Source of the DNA: Kaistella antarctica
GTDB taxonomy: Bacteria > Bacteroidota > Bacteroidia > Flavobacteriales > Weeksellaceae
Assembly: GCF_900109615.1 (NCBI RefSeq)
Contig: NZ_FOIX01000001.1
Span: 496,001-560,000 of the forward strand
DNA length: 64,000 nucleotides
Reading direction: 5' to 3'
Position numbers and translations under genes: made by a program
The notes under the pieces: generated by a model
The model's database searches: none
Seen by the model: the letters and a program-made list of their open reading frames with translations, nothing else
What the model was told of the DNA's origin: nothing
Shown here: positions 15,336-23,639 of the stretch, piece by piece
How the letters are laid out: each line of letters opens with the position of its first letter
How positions within the stretch are numbered: the first letter of the stretch is position 1

Positions 15336-17321
15336 ATGAAGCGATTCCTATTTATAAATATTTTCGTTTTTCTTTTTACCAATAGTTTCGGGCAACAATC
15401 AGATTCCACTAAATCACAACATATTCAAGAAGTTATTTTAATCGGAACGACCAAAATTTCCAGCAAAGAAAATAAGCCTTTAGGTTCAATCGATGAATAC
15501 CTACAAAAATCTGCGAAGGTTGATATGGTTAAACGCGGTGCTTACGCTTGGGAACCATTAATCAATGGTTTGCCGACCGAACGAACTTTAGTGACGATCG
15601 ACGGAATGCGAATTTTTGGCGCGTGTACCGATAAAATGGATCCAATTACTTCTTATATCGAAGTTTCTAATTTAATGGAAGCCAGCATCAGTTCGGGTCA
15701 GGAAGGTTCTTGCCACGGAAATACCATCGGTGGTTCCATCGATTTGAAAAGAAACAAAATGAGGTTCGGTCAACAAAAATGGAACTTTAATGTCAACAGT
15801 GGATATGAATCGGTGAATCAGCAAAAGATTTTTGGAGCCGGAACCAACTTTAAGACAGAGAAATTCTATTCGGATGGTAATTTTATGATGCGTGATGCTG
15901 AGAATTATAAAGCTGGCGGAAATATTGAAATTCCTTTTTCGCAATTTAGAAAATTTAATATTTCGGGAATCTCTGGCGTGAAATTGGGCGAAAATAAATT
16001 GTTAGAAGCGTCTGTTATTTACGACAAAGCCAATGACGTTGGATATCCAGCCTTGCCGATGGATGTTTCGATTGCGGAAGCTCTGATTACTTCTTTGAAA
16101 TTTCAGATGTTGCCAGAAAGCGATTTTCTGAAAAGTTGGGAAACCAAAGTGTATTTTAATAATATCATGCACAGAATGGATGATACCAAAAGACCAAACG
16201 TTCCTATTCACATGGATATGCCTGGTTGGAGCAAAACATACGGTTATTATTCTCACTTAAAATCTGTTTTTAACAAACATAATTTATTGCTGAATATTAA
16301 TGGGTTTATTAATAAATCATCGGCGGAAATGACAATGTATCCTGCCGATAAAAGTGAGAAGTTGATGTTCATGTTGACTTGGCCCGATGTGAGAACGCTT
16401 GCTCAAGCAATATATTTAGAAGACCAAATTAAGTTAACGCAAAATTCAAGTTTGAAACTTTCCGCTTCCGTAACGATGCATCAGAATAAAGTAGAAAGTG
16501 AATTTGGCTTACACAGTTTACAGATTTTTTATCCAGAAATGAATGCGGAGAAAACCAGAGTTCTAAAAAGCTTAGCTGCTAATTATCAGTTTGATCAAAA
16601 TGGATTTCAGGCAGGTTTTGGTTTAGGTTATGGAGACCGCGCGCCTTCAGTTTCGGAAGGTTTCGGTTTTTATTTATTTAATAGTTTTGAGAAATACGAT
16701 TACATCGGAAATCCCAATCTTAAAAATGAATCTTCTCTAGAAGCCAATGCTTTTATTGGTGTAAAAAAAGAAAAATACAGCGCTAAAGTTTCTTCTTCTT
16801 ATTTTCATATTTCTGATTATATCGTCGGAAAAATTATTGACAATTTGGTGCCGATGACCATTGGTGCTAGCGGCGTTAAAAATTATACCGCTTTGGATTA
16901 CGCGACTTTATTCAATATCAGTTTATCCACAGAACTTCAAGTTATCGATCCTTTAAAATGGACGACCCAATTCGTTTACACCAGAGGAAAAGATAATGAG
17001 AATGGCAATTTGCCATTTATGAGTCCGTTCAGTTATCAATCTTCTTTAAGATATGAGCAGAATAAATTCTCTTCTGAAGTTGCAGTTTTTGGTAATACGA
17101 AATATCAGGATTTTGCACCTCAATATGGAGAATCTGAAACTCCAGCCTATCTTATTGTCAATGCGAATTTTGGATATCCACTTCCCTTAGGTCAAACTAA
17201 ATTGTATACTAAAATCGGCGTTGAAAATCTTTTTGATAGAAATTTTACCACTTATTCAGACTGGAATAAAATCCCACAACCAGGACGTAATTTCTACATC
17301 AACATGAATTTCAGCTGGTAA
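15336..17321 (+). CDS. TonB-dependent receptor, OprC/NosA-like, probable copper importer
   Basis: 661 residues from the ATG at 15336, which starts a standard signal peptide (MKRFLFINIFVFLF...SFGQ); an upstream ATG at 15300 adds 12 unlikely residues. A plug domain (about 30-145) contains IDGMRIFGACTDKMDP, and the barrel runs to a terminal aromatic (FSW). In OprC, copper is held by a CxxxM pair in the plug and an HxM pair in the barrel. Here Cys97-xxx-Met101 and His279-x-Met281 (MHRMDD) give the same pattern. There is no CarboxypepD-like N-terminal domain, unlike SusC receptors. With its Met/His-rich neighbours this predicts outer-membrane copper uptake. Confidence 0.8.
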   Translation: MKRFLFINIFVFLFTNSFGQQSDSTKSQHIQEVILIGTTKISSKENKPLGSIDEYLQKSAKVDMVKRGAYAWEPLINGLPTERTLVTIDGMRIFGACTDKMDPITSYIEVSNLMEASISSGQEGSCHGNTIGGSIDLKRNKMRFGQQKWNFNVNSGYESVNQQKIFGAGTNFKTEKFYSDGNFMMRDAENYKAGGNIEIPFSQFRKFNISGISGVKLGENKLLEASVIYDKANDVGYPALPMDVSIAEALITSLKFQMLPESDFLKSWETKVYFNNIMHRMDDTKRPNVPIHMDMPGWSKTYGYYSHLKSVFNKHNLLLNINGFINKSSAEMTMYPADKSEKLMFMLTWPDVRTLAQAIYLEDQIKLTQNSSLKLSASVTMHQNKVESEFGLHSLQIFYPEMNAEKTRVLKSLAANYQFDQNGFQAGFGLGYGDRAPSVSEGFGFYLFNSFEKYDYIGNPNLKNESSLEANAFIGVKKEKYSAKVSSSYFHISDYIVGKIIDNLVPMTIGASGVKNYTALDYATLFNISLSTELQVIDPLKWTTQFVYTRGKDNENGNLPFMSPFSYQSSLRYEQNKFSSEVAVFGNTKYQDFAPQYGESETPAYLIVNANFGYPLPLGQTKLYTKIGVENLFDRNFTTYSDWNKIPQPGRNFYINMNFSW

Positions 17322-17416
17322 GAAAAAGGAGAGAAACACCTGTCATATGTTGGCAATTACCGAAAGAGGTTTCCGAAAAATTTCTGTAAATTTGGTAGAT
17401 AACAAATAAAAAAATC

Positions 17417-17860
17417 ATGAAAAGAGTAGATATCATCACCATTATTATTGAAGAACAAAAAGTCGTTATCGACAGTTTAAAACAAACCGTTGAGCGGTAC
17501 AAGATTGCTTCTGATTTAGATGAAGAAAGCACGCACGATCCCGAAGATTTTTCGCAACAAACCCAAGCGAAAGATATGCAGCTTCGTTATGAAAACACCC
17601 TGAAAGAAGCAAATCAAAGCCTAGCTTTCCTAGAAAACGAACTGAAAGAAAAGCATGATAAAATTGAAAAAGGCACGCTGGTAGAAACTGATCAGAATTA
17701 TTTATTCGTCGGAATTTCTGTGCCACCTTTCCAATTTGAAAAGAAAGACGTTATTGCCTTTTCTGATCATGCGCCTGTTTTCCAAAATATTAAAGGAAAA
17801 AGCAAAGGTGATAAGGTCGAGGTTGGGGCAAAATCAGTGCAAATTATAGATTTTAGTTAA
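17417..17860 (+). CDS. GreA/GreB-like coiled-coil plus FKBP-like protein
   Basis: 147 residues. The N-terminal half (about 5-85) is a long coiled coil with an acidic turn (DLDEESTHDPEDF) like the antiparallel hairpin of Gre factors. The C-terminal half (NYLFVGISV...SDHAPVFQNIKGKSKGDKVEVG) has the layout of the GreA/GreB C-terminal domain. Classical Gre factors insert the hairpin into the RNA polymerase secondary channel to reactivate stalled complexes. The match here is distant, so it may be a Gre-like modulator. TAAATTTG at 17387-17394 is a possible -7 box. Confidence 0.6.
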   Translation: MKRVDIITIIIEEQKVVIDSLKQTVERYKIASDLDEESTHDPEDFSQQTQAKDMQLRYENTLKEANQSLAFLENELKEKHDKIEKGTLVETDQNYLFVGISVPPFQFEKKDVIAFSDHAPVFQNIKGKSKGDKVEVGAKSVQIIDFS

Positions 17861-17914
17861 ATGCGTTATTTGCCTTGTGTAACTTTGATCACTCTTTATG
17901 AAAAAATTAAAGAG

Positions 17915-17922
17915 TATTTTTG
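17915..17922 (+). promoter_or_regulatory. Candidate -7 box of the sulfur locus
   Basis: TATTTTTG matches TAnnTTTG and lies 14 bases before the TauE start codon. The nearest TTG upstream is at 17885-17887, a spacing longer than usual. Confidence 0.45.
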
Positions 17923-17936
17923 CTAAAATTATTTAG

Positions 17937-18743
17937 ATGGAGTTATTAGGGTATTTTTCAGCAATCGTTATTGGGCTCGTGATGGGCTTAATTGGTGGTG
18001 GCGGAAGTATCTTGAGTGTTCCGATTTTTGTTTACGTCTTTGGGTTCGATCCGGTCACGGCAACTACATTATCACTTTTCGTGGTGGGAGTTACGAGTTT
18101 AGTTGGATCAGCAGGTTTTGTAAAAGACAAGTTGATTGATTTTCGAACGGCTTTTATTTTTGGTATTCCATCAGTTCTCGGCGTGCTTTTCTCCAGGAGA
18201 TTGGTATTGCCACATTTGCCCGAATATATCATCAATCGGTGGGGAATCACCATGACCAAAGATATGTTTTTGCTTTTTCTGTTTGCAATCTTGATGTTGA
18301 TTGCTTCCTCAAAAATGATCAGAAAAAACGAAAGACCTTCAGGAAGAAAACAAAACGGAAATAATTATACCATCTTAATATCACAAGGACTTTTGGTCGG
18401 AATTATCACCGGATTAATTGGAGCCGGCGGTGGATTTTTAATTGTTCCTGCTTTGGTAATGCTTATTGGCTTACCTATGAAACGAGCGGTGGCAACTTCA
18501 TTATTTATTATCGCCATGAATTCAATTCTTGGGTTTTTAAGCACCATGAAAATGGTTGCTCACGACTGGACTTTTCTCATCATCTTTTCCAGCCTGTCCG
18601 TCGTTGGTATTTTTATCGGAATAGCCGTCGCGAAAAATATCGACGGTCGCAAATTAAAACCTGCCTTTGGGTGGTTAGTTCTCGTGATGGGATTATTTAT
18701 CATTATTAAAGAAATATTTTTTAAACAACAATTACCAATATGA
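17937..18743 (+). CDS. TauE/SafE family sulfur-compound permease
   Basis: 268 residues with about eight membrane segments in two halves. Each half begins with the family's glycine-rich signature (GLIGGGGSILSVP near residue 18, GLIGAGGGFLIVP near 160). Family members move sulfite, thiosulfate, sulfoacetate or related anions across the inner membrane. The gene overlaps the following lipoprotein gene (ATGA) and heads a run with persulfide-metabolising enzymes, so export of sulfite or thiosulfate is the likely role here. A TATTTTTG box lies at 17915-17922. Confidence 0.85.
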   Translation: MELLGYFSAIVIGLVMGLIGGGGSILSVPIFVYVFGFDPVTATTLSLFVVGVTSLVGSAGFVKDKLIDFRTAFIFGIPSVLGVLFSRRLVLPHLPEYIINRWGITMTKDMFLLFLFAILMLIASSKMIRKNERPSGRKQNGNNYTILISQGLLVGIITGLIGAGGGFLIVPALVMLIGLPMKRAVATSLFIIAMNSILGFLSTMKMVAHDWTFLIIFSSLSVVGIFIGIAVAKNIDGRKLKPAFGWLVLVMGLFIIIKEIFFKQQLPI

Positions 18744-19126
18744 AGAAGTTATTCACTTTAGCTTTAGCCCTATTTTTACTTTCCGCTTGTACAAAAGAAA
18801 ATACTACTAGCGACGCAACAACTACAGCTGGTTCTGTAAAAGATCCTAATGAAGTTAGTTTGGTCCAGGAAACTACCAAGTTGAAAAACAGCAAAGGCGA
18901 AATTATAGGTGTTACTTATTTTGCACAAGGTGAAAACATCGCCGTAAAATTAGAGCAAGAAGGTAAACCAGACGAAACCCTCATCGCAAAAAAAATCAAT
19001 ACCAAAGGTGAACCCGTGTTTGCTAATGAAAAAATGATGTGGGAAGGAGCTCTTGGATCTGGAGGAAAGATCACAGACGGTGAAGGAAATATTACAGAAT
19101 ACCGAGAAATAGAGGAAACGAAGTAA
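18740..19126 (+). CDS. Small lipoprotein of the sulfur locus, function unknown
   Basis: 128 residues with a lipobox LLSAC (Cys17), followed by a Thr/Ser-rich linker and a small beta-rich domain (IIGVTYFAQGENIAVKLEQEGK). I recognise no family. Its ATG overlaps the TauE stop (ATGA), so it is translated with the permease, and the CstB-like gene follows after 82 bases. It is probably outer-membrane or periplasmic. Confidence 0.65.
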   Translation: MKKLFTLALALFLLSACTKENTTSDATTTAGSVKDPNEVSLVQETTKLKNSKGEIIGVTYFAQGENIAVKLEQEGKPDETLIAKKINTKGEPVFANEKMMWEGALGSGGKITDGEGNITEYREIEETK

Positions 19127-19208
19127 TCCTTATTTCGTAATTAATTAAGATGAAACTGCTTTTCTATCTTATTCTTTAATGAGATTTGAAAGTATAAAAA
19201 ATTGAAAT

Positions 19209-20621
19209 ATGATGACAGTAGAACAAATTTACACAGGATGTCTCGCCCAAGGAGCGTATTATATCGTGTCTGAAAATGAGGCAGTGATTATCGATCCATT
19301 AAGAGAAACAAAACCTTATATCGATCGTTTAGAAAAAGATGAGGTTACCTTAAAATATATTTTTGAAACTCACTTTCATGCAGATTTCGTTTCTGGCCAT
19401 GTTGATTTATCGCGAAAAACAGGTGCGCCAATTGTTTTCGGACCTACCGCAAATCCTGATTTTGATGCCATCATTGCAAAAGACGAACAAATATTTGAAG
19501 TTGGAAAAATTAAGATTAAAGTCTTGCACACTCCAGGTCACACCATGGAAAGTTCAACCTATCTTTTAATTGATGAAAACGGAAAAGAAACTGCCATCTT
19601 CAGCGGCGATACTTTATTCTTAGGCGATGTCGGCAGACCCGACTTAGCGCAAAAAGCCGCGAGCATGACTCAGGAAGAATTGGCTGGAATTTTATATGAC
19701 AGTTTGCAGAATAAAATTATGCCTCTTGCTGATGACATCACAGTCTATCCAGCGCATGGTGCCGGTTCTGCGTGCGGAAAAAATATGCAGAAAGAAACTG
19801 TGGATACTTTAGGAAATCAAAAGAAAACCAATTATGCTCTGAATCAACCCGACAAAGAATCTTTCGTGAGAGAAGTTTTAGATGGTTTAACGGCGCCACC
19901 AAAATATTTTGGAATGAACGTCGCTATGAATAAAGGCGGTTACGAAGATTTCGATGTCATTCTTAAGAAAGGTTCGCATCCAATTAGGTCAGAAGATTTT
20001 GAAGCTGTCGCCGAAGATACTGGCGCTTTAATTTTAGATACCAGAAATGCCGCTGAGTTCCAAAAAGGATTTGTTCCTAATTCGATCAACATTGGATTAC
20101 AGGGAGATTTTGCACCTTGGGTTGGAGCAATGATTGTGGATGTTCAACAACCGATATTATTAGTTACTGATGTAGGCGCGGAAGAGGAGGCAATCACGCG
20201 CTTGGCCAGAGTTGGTTTTGACAACGTAATTGGTTTTTTAGAAGGTAGTTTTCAAGCTTGGAAAAACTCAGGAAATGAAGTCGATACGGTTAATAGAATT
20301 TCCGTTAAAGAATTTGCATCACAGCTTAAAGACGACTCAAAGGTAATTGATGTTCGAAACGAAACAGAATATGCTGCCGAACATGTCAATGAAGCATACA
20401 GCAAACCTTTAGTTAACATCAACGAATGGGCAACAAATTTGGAAAAAGACGAACATTTTTTCCTACACTGTGCCGGAGGTTATCGAAGTATGATTGCCGC
20501 AAGTATTTTGAACTCCAGAGGAATTAGAAATTTTACGGAAGTTGAAGGAGGTTTTAAGGCCATTAAAGAAACCGATGTTCCCACAAGTAATTTTGTTTGC
20601 CAAAGCAAAACTTTAAAATAA
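19209..20621 (+). CDS. CstB-like persulfide dioxygenase with pseudo-rhodanese and rhodanese domains
   Basis: 470 residues in three parts. Residues 1-245 are a metallo-beta-lactamase fold with THFHADF (His55, His57, Asp59), GHTMES and FSGDTLFLGDVGRPD. Residues about 265-355 are a rhodanese fold without an active-site Cys (LLVTDVGAEEE). Residues about 370-460 are a second rhodanese with the catalytic Cys421 in HCAGGYRS. This dioxygenase, pseudo-rhodanese, rhodanese order is that of CstB, which oxidises low-molecular-weight persulfides to thiosulfate. Its place next to a TauE permease agrees with the cst-type arrangement. The stop overlaps the ATG of the next rhodanese gene (TAATG). Confidence 0.85.
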   Translation: MMTVEQIYTGCLAQGAYYIVSENEAVIIDPLRETKPYIDRLEKDEVTLKYIFETHFHADFVSGHVDLSRKTGAPIVFGPTANPDFDAIIAKDEQIFEVGKIKIKVLHTPGHTMESSTYLLIDENGKETAIFSGDTLFLGDVGRPDLAQKAASMTQEELAGILYDSLQNKIMPLADDITVYPAHGAGSACGKNMQKETVDTLGNQKKTNYALNQPDKESFVREVLDGLTAPPKYFGMNVAMNKGGYEDFDVILKKGSHPIRSEDFEAVAEDTGALILDTRNAAEFQKGFVPNSINIGLQGDFAPWVGAMIVDVQQPILLVTDVGAEEEAITRLARVGFDNVIGFLEGSFQAWKNSGNEVDTVNRISVKEFASQLKDDSKVIDVRNETEYAAEHVNEAYSKPLVNINEWATNLEKDEHFFLHCAGGYRSMIAASILNSRGIRNFTEVEGGFKAIKETDVPTSNFVCQSKTLK

Positions 20622-20995
20622 TGAATTTAAAACAATTTTTAATTCTACTTTTGATCTCAGTCGGATTTGTTTCTTGTAATAATTTGGTGGCACCATCGCA
20701 AGTATCTCGGGCAGAAGTGAAAGGAATGGTAAACGATTCTGAAACGCTTTTAATCGACGTGCGTATTCCGAAAGAATTTGCAGAAGAAACTGTGGAAGGA
20801 GCGATTAACATTCCCTTGGCAACGATCGAAGATAATCTTGATCTCTTTAAAAACAAAAAGCAAATTATTATCTTTTGCAATTCTGGAAGACAGTCGAACC
20901 TAGCCATAGAACTTCTGAAAAAGAAAGGAATAACCAATGTCTACAATGGCAAGAATGTTCAGAATGTAGAAGCCATTAAGAACGAGCAGAAATAA
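20621..20995 (+). CDS. Rhodanese-domain lipoprotein
   Basis: 124 residues from the ATG at 20621, which overlaps the preceding stop. A lipobox FVSC (Cys19) follows a hydrophobic core. The rhodanese domain has LLIDVRIPKEF, GAINIPL and the active loop CNSGRQS (Cys86). It is a periplasmic single-domain sulfurtransferase that could carry sulfane sulfur outside the cytoplasm. An extension to an upstream TTG would remove the signal-peptide character and is rejected. It is the second of three rhodanese proteins in this locus. Confidence 0.85.
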   Translation: MNLKQFLILLLISVGFVSCNNLVAPSQVSRAEVKGMVNDSETLLIDVRIPKEFAEETVEGAINIPLATIEDNLDLFKNKKQIIIFCNSGRQSNLAIELLKKKGITNVYNGKNVQNVEAIKNEQK

Positions 20996-21062
20996 AAGCT
21001 TCAGTGAGCAGTTTGAAAGAAAGTAACGAAAAGAGTCCTTTCAATTTCGTTCAGAAATTACG

Positions 21063-21692
21063 ATGAAAGAAAAAATTGCTTTAAATAAGTCCGTTGATCA
21101 AAATTTTCCCGATAAAAACTATTGGGAAGATCGCTGGGAAAGTCGTGAAACTGGTTGGGATATTGGCTATTCTTCTCCACCCATTGAAGCGTATATTTTG
21201 CAATATGCTGTCAAACAAGCGAAAATTTTAATCCCAGGTTGTGGAAATGCCTATGAAGTTGAATTTCTTTGGAATCAGGGTTTTAGAAATATTACCATTC
21301 TAGATATTGCGCCCAAAGCAGTCGCAATTTTAAAAGAGAAATATAAAGATAAGGAAGGCGTTGCCGTAATCTGTGAAGACTTCTTCACTCATTTCGGAAA
21401 TTACGATCTTGTAATAGAACAAACATTTTTCTGTGCGCTTGCTATAACTTTAAGACCGAAATACGCTGAAAAAATGCATGACTTGCTTAGTGAAGGCGGA
21501 AGACTTGTTGGCGTACTCTTTAACCGGAAATTCGAGAAGGACGGGCCGCCATTTGGAGGAAGTATTTCAGAATATCAATCTGTTTTTAGCAACTATTTTC
21601 AACTGGAAAAGATGGAAGAATGCTACAACAGTATTCCTGCCAGAAAAGGCAGTGAAGTTTTTATTAATCTTAAAAAAGCAGACAAAGGATGA
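21063..21692 (+). CDS. TPMT-family thiol/halide S-adenosylmethionine methyltransferase
   Basis: 209 residues. NYWEDRWESRETGWDIGYSSPP at the start is typical of the thiopurine/thiol methyltransferase group. The SAM site is ILIPGCGNAYEVEFL (about residues 55-69), then ILDIAPKAV and EDFFTH, with the later GPPFGG loop. Relatives methylate thiols, sulfide, selenium compounds or halides. In this locus methylation of sulfide or thiols to volatile products is the likely role, by context only. The 3' end overlaps the next gene (ATGA). Confidence 0.8.
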   Translation: MKEKIALNKSVDQNFPDKNYWEDRWESRETGWDIGYSSPPIEAYILQYAVKQAKILIPGCGNAYEVEFLWNQGFRNITILDIAPKAVAILKEKYKDKEGVAVICEDFFTHFGNYDLVIEQTFFCALAITLRPKYAEKMHDLLSEGGRLVGVLFNRKFEKDGPPFGGSISEYQSVFSNYFQLEKMEECYNSIPARKGSEVFINLKKADKG

Positions 21693-21898
21693 TGTCATTA
21701 TTAGTAAAATATAAATTTGGTTTAGTCGGCATTTTAGTCGGAGGAATTTTAGGCTACGCATATTATCATTTCATAGGTTGTACCACGGGAAGTTGCGCTA
21801 TAACGTCTAAGCCTTTAAACTCAACCGCGTACGGAACGGTAATGGGATATTTGATGTTTTCAGTTTTTCAACCAAAAGTAAAAGAAGAGAATGCTTAG
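21689..21898 (+). CDS. DUF6132 family small membrane protein
   Basis: 69 residues with two membrane segments around a Cys pair (GCTTGSC, near 30-36) and a second segment ending before a charged tail. This matches my knowledge of the DUF6132 family, which travels with rhodaneses. Function unknown; the Cys pair at the membrane face could handle sulfane sulfur or a disulfide. Start overlaps the methyltransferase stop and its end overlaps the next gene by 8 bases. Confidence 0.7.
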   Translation: MMSLLVKYKFGLVGILVGGILGYAYYHFIGCTTGSCAITSKPLNSTAYGTVMGYLMFSVFQPKVKEENA

Positions 21899-22199
21899 TT
21901 TTTTTAAAAATCTTTTCGGCTCGAAAGGGGTCGATTATAAGGAGCTTTATATTGGTGGCGCACAAATAATTGATGTGCGTACGCCTGCTGAGTTTAAAAA
22001 TGGTCACATCAAACAGTCGAAAAATATTCCTTTGCAACAGCTTCAAAGCGAAATGAAGAAACTGGACTTGAAGAAACCGATTATTACCTGTTGTGCCAGT
22101 GGCGCGAGAAGTGCCTCGGCGAAATCAATTCTAAAGCAAAATGGATTCGAAGTGTATAATGGAGGTGGCTGGAGTTCACTTCAAAATAAATTGAATTAA
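21891..22199 (+). CDS. Cytoplasmic single-domain rhodanese
   Basis: 102 residues, no signal peptide. The rhodanese layout is IIDVRTPAEFKNGHI, SKNIPL and the loop CCASGARSAS, with Cys68 as the catalytic residue and Cys67 next to it. It transfers sulfane sulfur to cyanide, thiols or protein acceptors. The short length fits stand-alone forms. It overlaps both neighbours, DUF6132 by 8 bases and the next membrane protein by one base. Confidence 0.85.
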   Translation: MLSFFKNLFGSKGVDYKELYIGGAQIIDVRTPAEFKNGHIKQSKNIPLQQLQSEMKKLDLKKPIITCCASGARSASAKSILKQNGFEVYNGGGWSSLQNKLN

Positions 22200-22405
22200 T
22201 GAAAACTATATTTCAAACCTGGACATTAAGTCGGTTTTTATATCTGGCAGCTGGAATGTTTTTTGTGCTCATCGCTTCCAATGACAGGGTTTGGTTCATG
22301 ATTCCGTTGGGACTATATTTCATGGCGATGGCAATTTTCAAATTTGGGTGTGCCGCAGGTGCATGTCAAATCCCGCAAAAGGAAGAGGAAGAAAATTTGA
22401 GCTAG
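22199..22405 (+). CDS. Small membrane protein of the sulfur locus with Cys pair
   Basis: 68 residues with two hydrophobic segments (about 12-28 and 33-50) and a Cys pair in FGCAAGACQIP just after the second, then an acidic tail. It resembles the two-helix membrane proteins and domains (DUF2892-like) that accompany rhodaneses, but I cannot assign it firmly. The ATG overlaps the preceding stop (TAATG), so co-expression with the rhodanese is likely. Confidence 0.65.
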   Translation: MKTIFQTWTLSRFLYLAAGMFFVLIASNDRVWFMIPLGLYFMAMAIFKFGCAAGACQIPQKEEEENLS

Positions 22406-22453
22406 ATTGGCTCAATGAATTATTTTTAAAGATTAATTATTTTATTTAAAATT

Positions 22454-22753
22454 ATGTCACAAAAATTTAAAGAACTTATTGACTCTGAACGTCCAGTGCT
22501 TATCGATTTTTTCGCGACTTGGTGCGGTCCATGTAAAGTGCAATCTTCGGTACTCAATACCGTAAAAGAAAATATCGGTGATTTGGCCAGAATTGTAAAA
22601 ATCGATATCGATCAATTTCCATCGATTGCAGCAGAGTATGGCGTTCGCGGTGTTCCAACATTAGCAGTTTTCAAAAAATCTGAAATGCTTTACAAAGAAA
22701 GTGGCGTGCACGACGTCAATCGATTGACTGAGCTTTTAAAAAGTTTTGCCTAA
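22454..22753 (+). CDS. Thioredoxin
   Basis: 99 residues, a single thioredoxin fold with the canonical WCGPC (Cys24, Cys27) and the cis-proline loop GVPT. No signal peptide, so cytoplasmic. As last gene of the sulfur locus it could reduce persulfides or rhodanese intermediates; it might equally serve general dithiol reduction. It ends one base from the convergent amidase gene, with no terminator hairpin between. Confidence 0.9.
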   Translation: MSQKFKELIDSERPVLIDFFATWCGPCKVQSSVLNTVKENIGDLARIVKIDIDQFPSIAAEYGVRGVPTLAVFKKSEMLYKESGVHDVNRLTELLKSFA

Positions 22754-22754
22754 A

Positions 22755-23513
22755 TCACATCAACGTAAATTTGTCCCGATCAGACAGAAAAGGAAATTTC
22801 GTTCTAAACTCTTGCAATCTTTCTACCTCGAAAGTTGCTGACACTATATTATTGTCTGTTTTTGAAACATCAGTTCCATCCGCAAAAAAGCAGAAAGAAC
22901 TTTCTGGGTATTCTAACCGGTTGCCGTCGATTCCGATTCTGTTTAAGCCAAAAACATACGCTTGGTTTTCGATTGCCCTGGCTTTTAACAAAGTCTGCCA
23001 AGCGTCAATTCTACTTTTCGGCCAATTTGCCACATACAAAATTGCGTCATAATTGCCGTTATTTCGAGCATAGACAGGGAAACGTAAATCATAACAGACT
23101 TGCAATAAAATGCGCCATCCTTTATAGTTGACAATCACCTTGTCATTTCCAGCAGTGTACTTTTTATCTTCGCCAGAATAAGAAAAAAGATGTCTTTTGT
23201 CATAGAAGTAATAATTTCCATTTGGTTCTACAAAATAGAATCGGTTTAAGAATTTTTCATCCTCACAAATTGACGCGCTTCCAGTAACGACGGCATTTTT
23301 CTCCTGAGCAAACTTTTTCATCCAATGCAAAGTCTCTTCGTTGCGGTCGGCGATTTTATCGGGATTCATATAAAAACCAGTGGCAAACATTTCGGGTAAA
23401 ATCAAAATGTCAGCTGAGGTTTCCCTTAGAGAATCTTCAATATTTTTAAAATTTTGGTCTTTATCAAGCCACGCGATATCTAAGTTTAAACCCGAAATTT
23501 TTAGATCCTTCAT
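22755..23513 (-). CDS. Nitrilase-superfamily carbon-nitrogen hydrolase, omega-amidase-like
   Basis: 252 residues with the nitrilase triad: Glu41 (ILPEMFATGF), Lys106 (YDKRHLF) and Cys140 (VCYDLRFP). The length and the ATGFYMNP and CYDLRFP context match the YafV/omega-amidase group, which hydrolyses alpha-ketoglutaramate or similar omega-amides in methionine salvage and glutamine transamination. The exact substrate is inferred from resemblance. It is convergent with the thioredoxin gene and divergent from the small outer-membrane protein gene. Confidence 0.85.
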   Translation of the reverse strand: MKDLKISGLNLDIAWLDKDQNFKNIEDSLRETSADILILPEMFATGFYMNPDKIADRNEETLHWMKKFAQEKNAVVTGSASICEDEKFLNRFYFVEPNGNYYFYDKRHLFSYSGEDKKYTAGNDKVIVNYKGWRILLQVCYDLRFPVYARNNGNYDAILYVANWPKSRIDAWQTLLKARAIENQAYVFGLNRIGIDGNRLEYPESSFCFFADGTDVSKTDNNIVSATFEVERLQEFRTKFPFLSDRDKFTLM

Positions 23514-23639
23514 TTGAAATATAATTTAGAATGAAAATAAAAGTACGAAATTTTATCCATAAGTTAAAAAAATCATAAAATGGTCTGGTATTTGAATGTG
23601 GACTTATATCATTATTAATAACATAAAATTTTTAAAATT

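Noticed and set aside
20597-20620. Upstream TTG extension of the rhodanese lipoprotein gene
   Set aside because: The ATG at 20621 overlaps the preceding stop and begins a proper lipoprotein signal; the extension would spoil it.
22771-23131. Two overlapping plus-strand ORFs opposite the amidase gene
   Set aside because: The catalytic triad of the minus-strand gene is intact; the plus-strand ORFs show no family or start signal.
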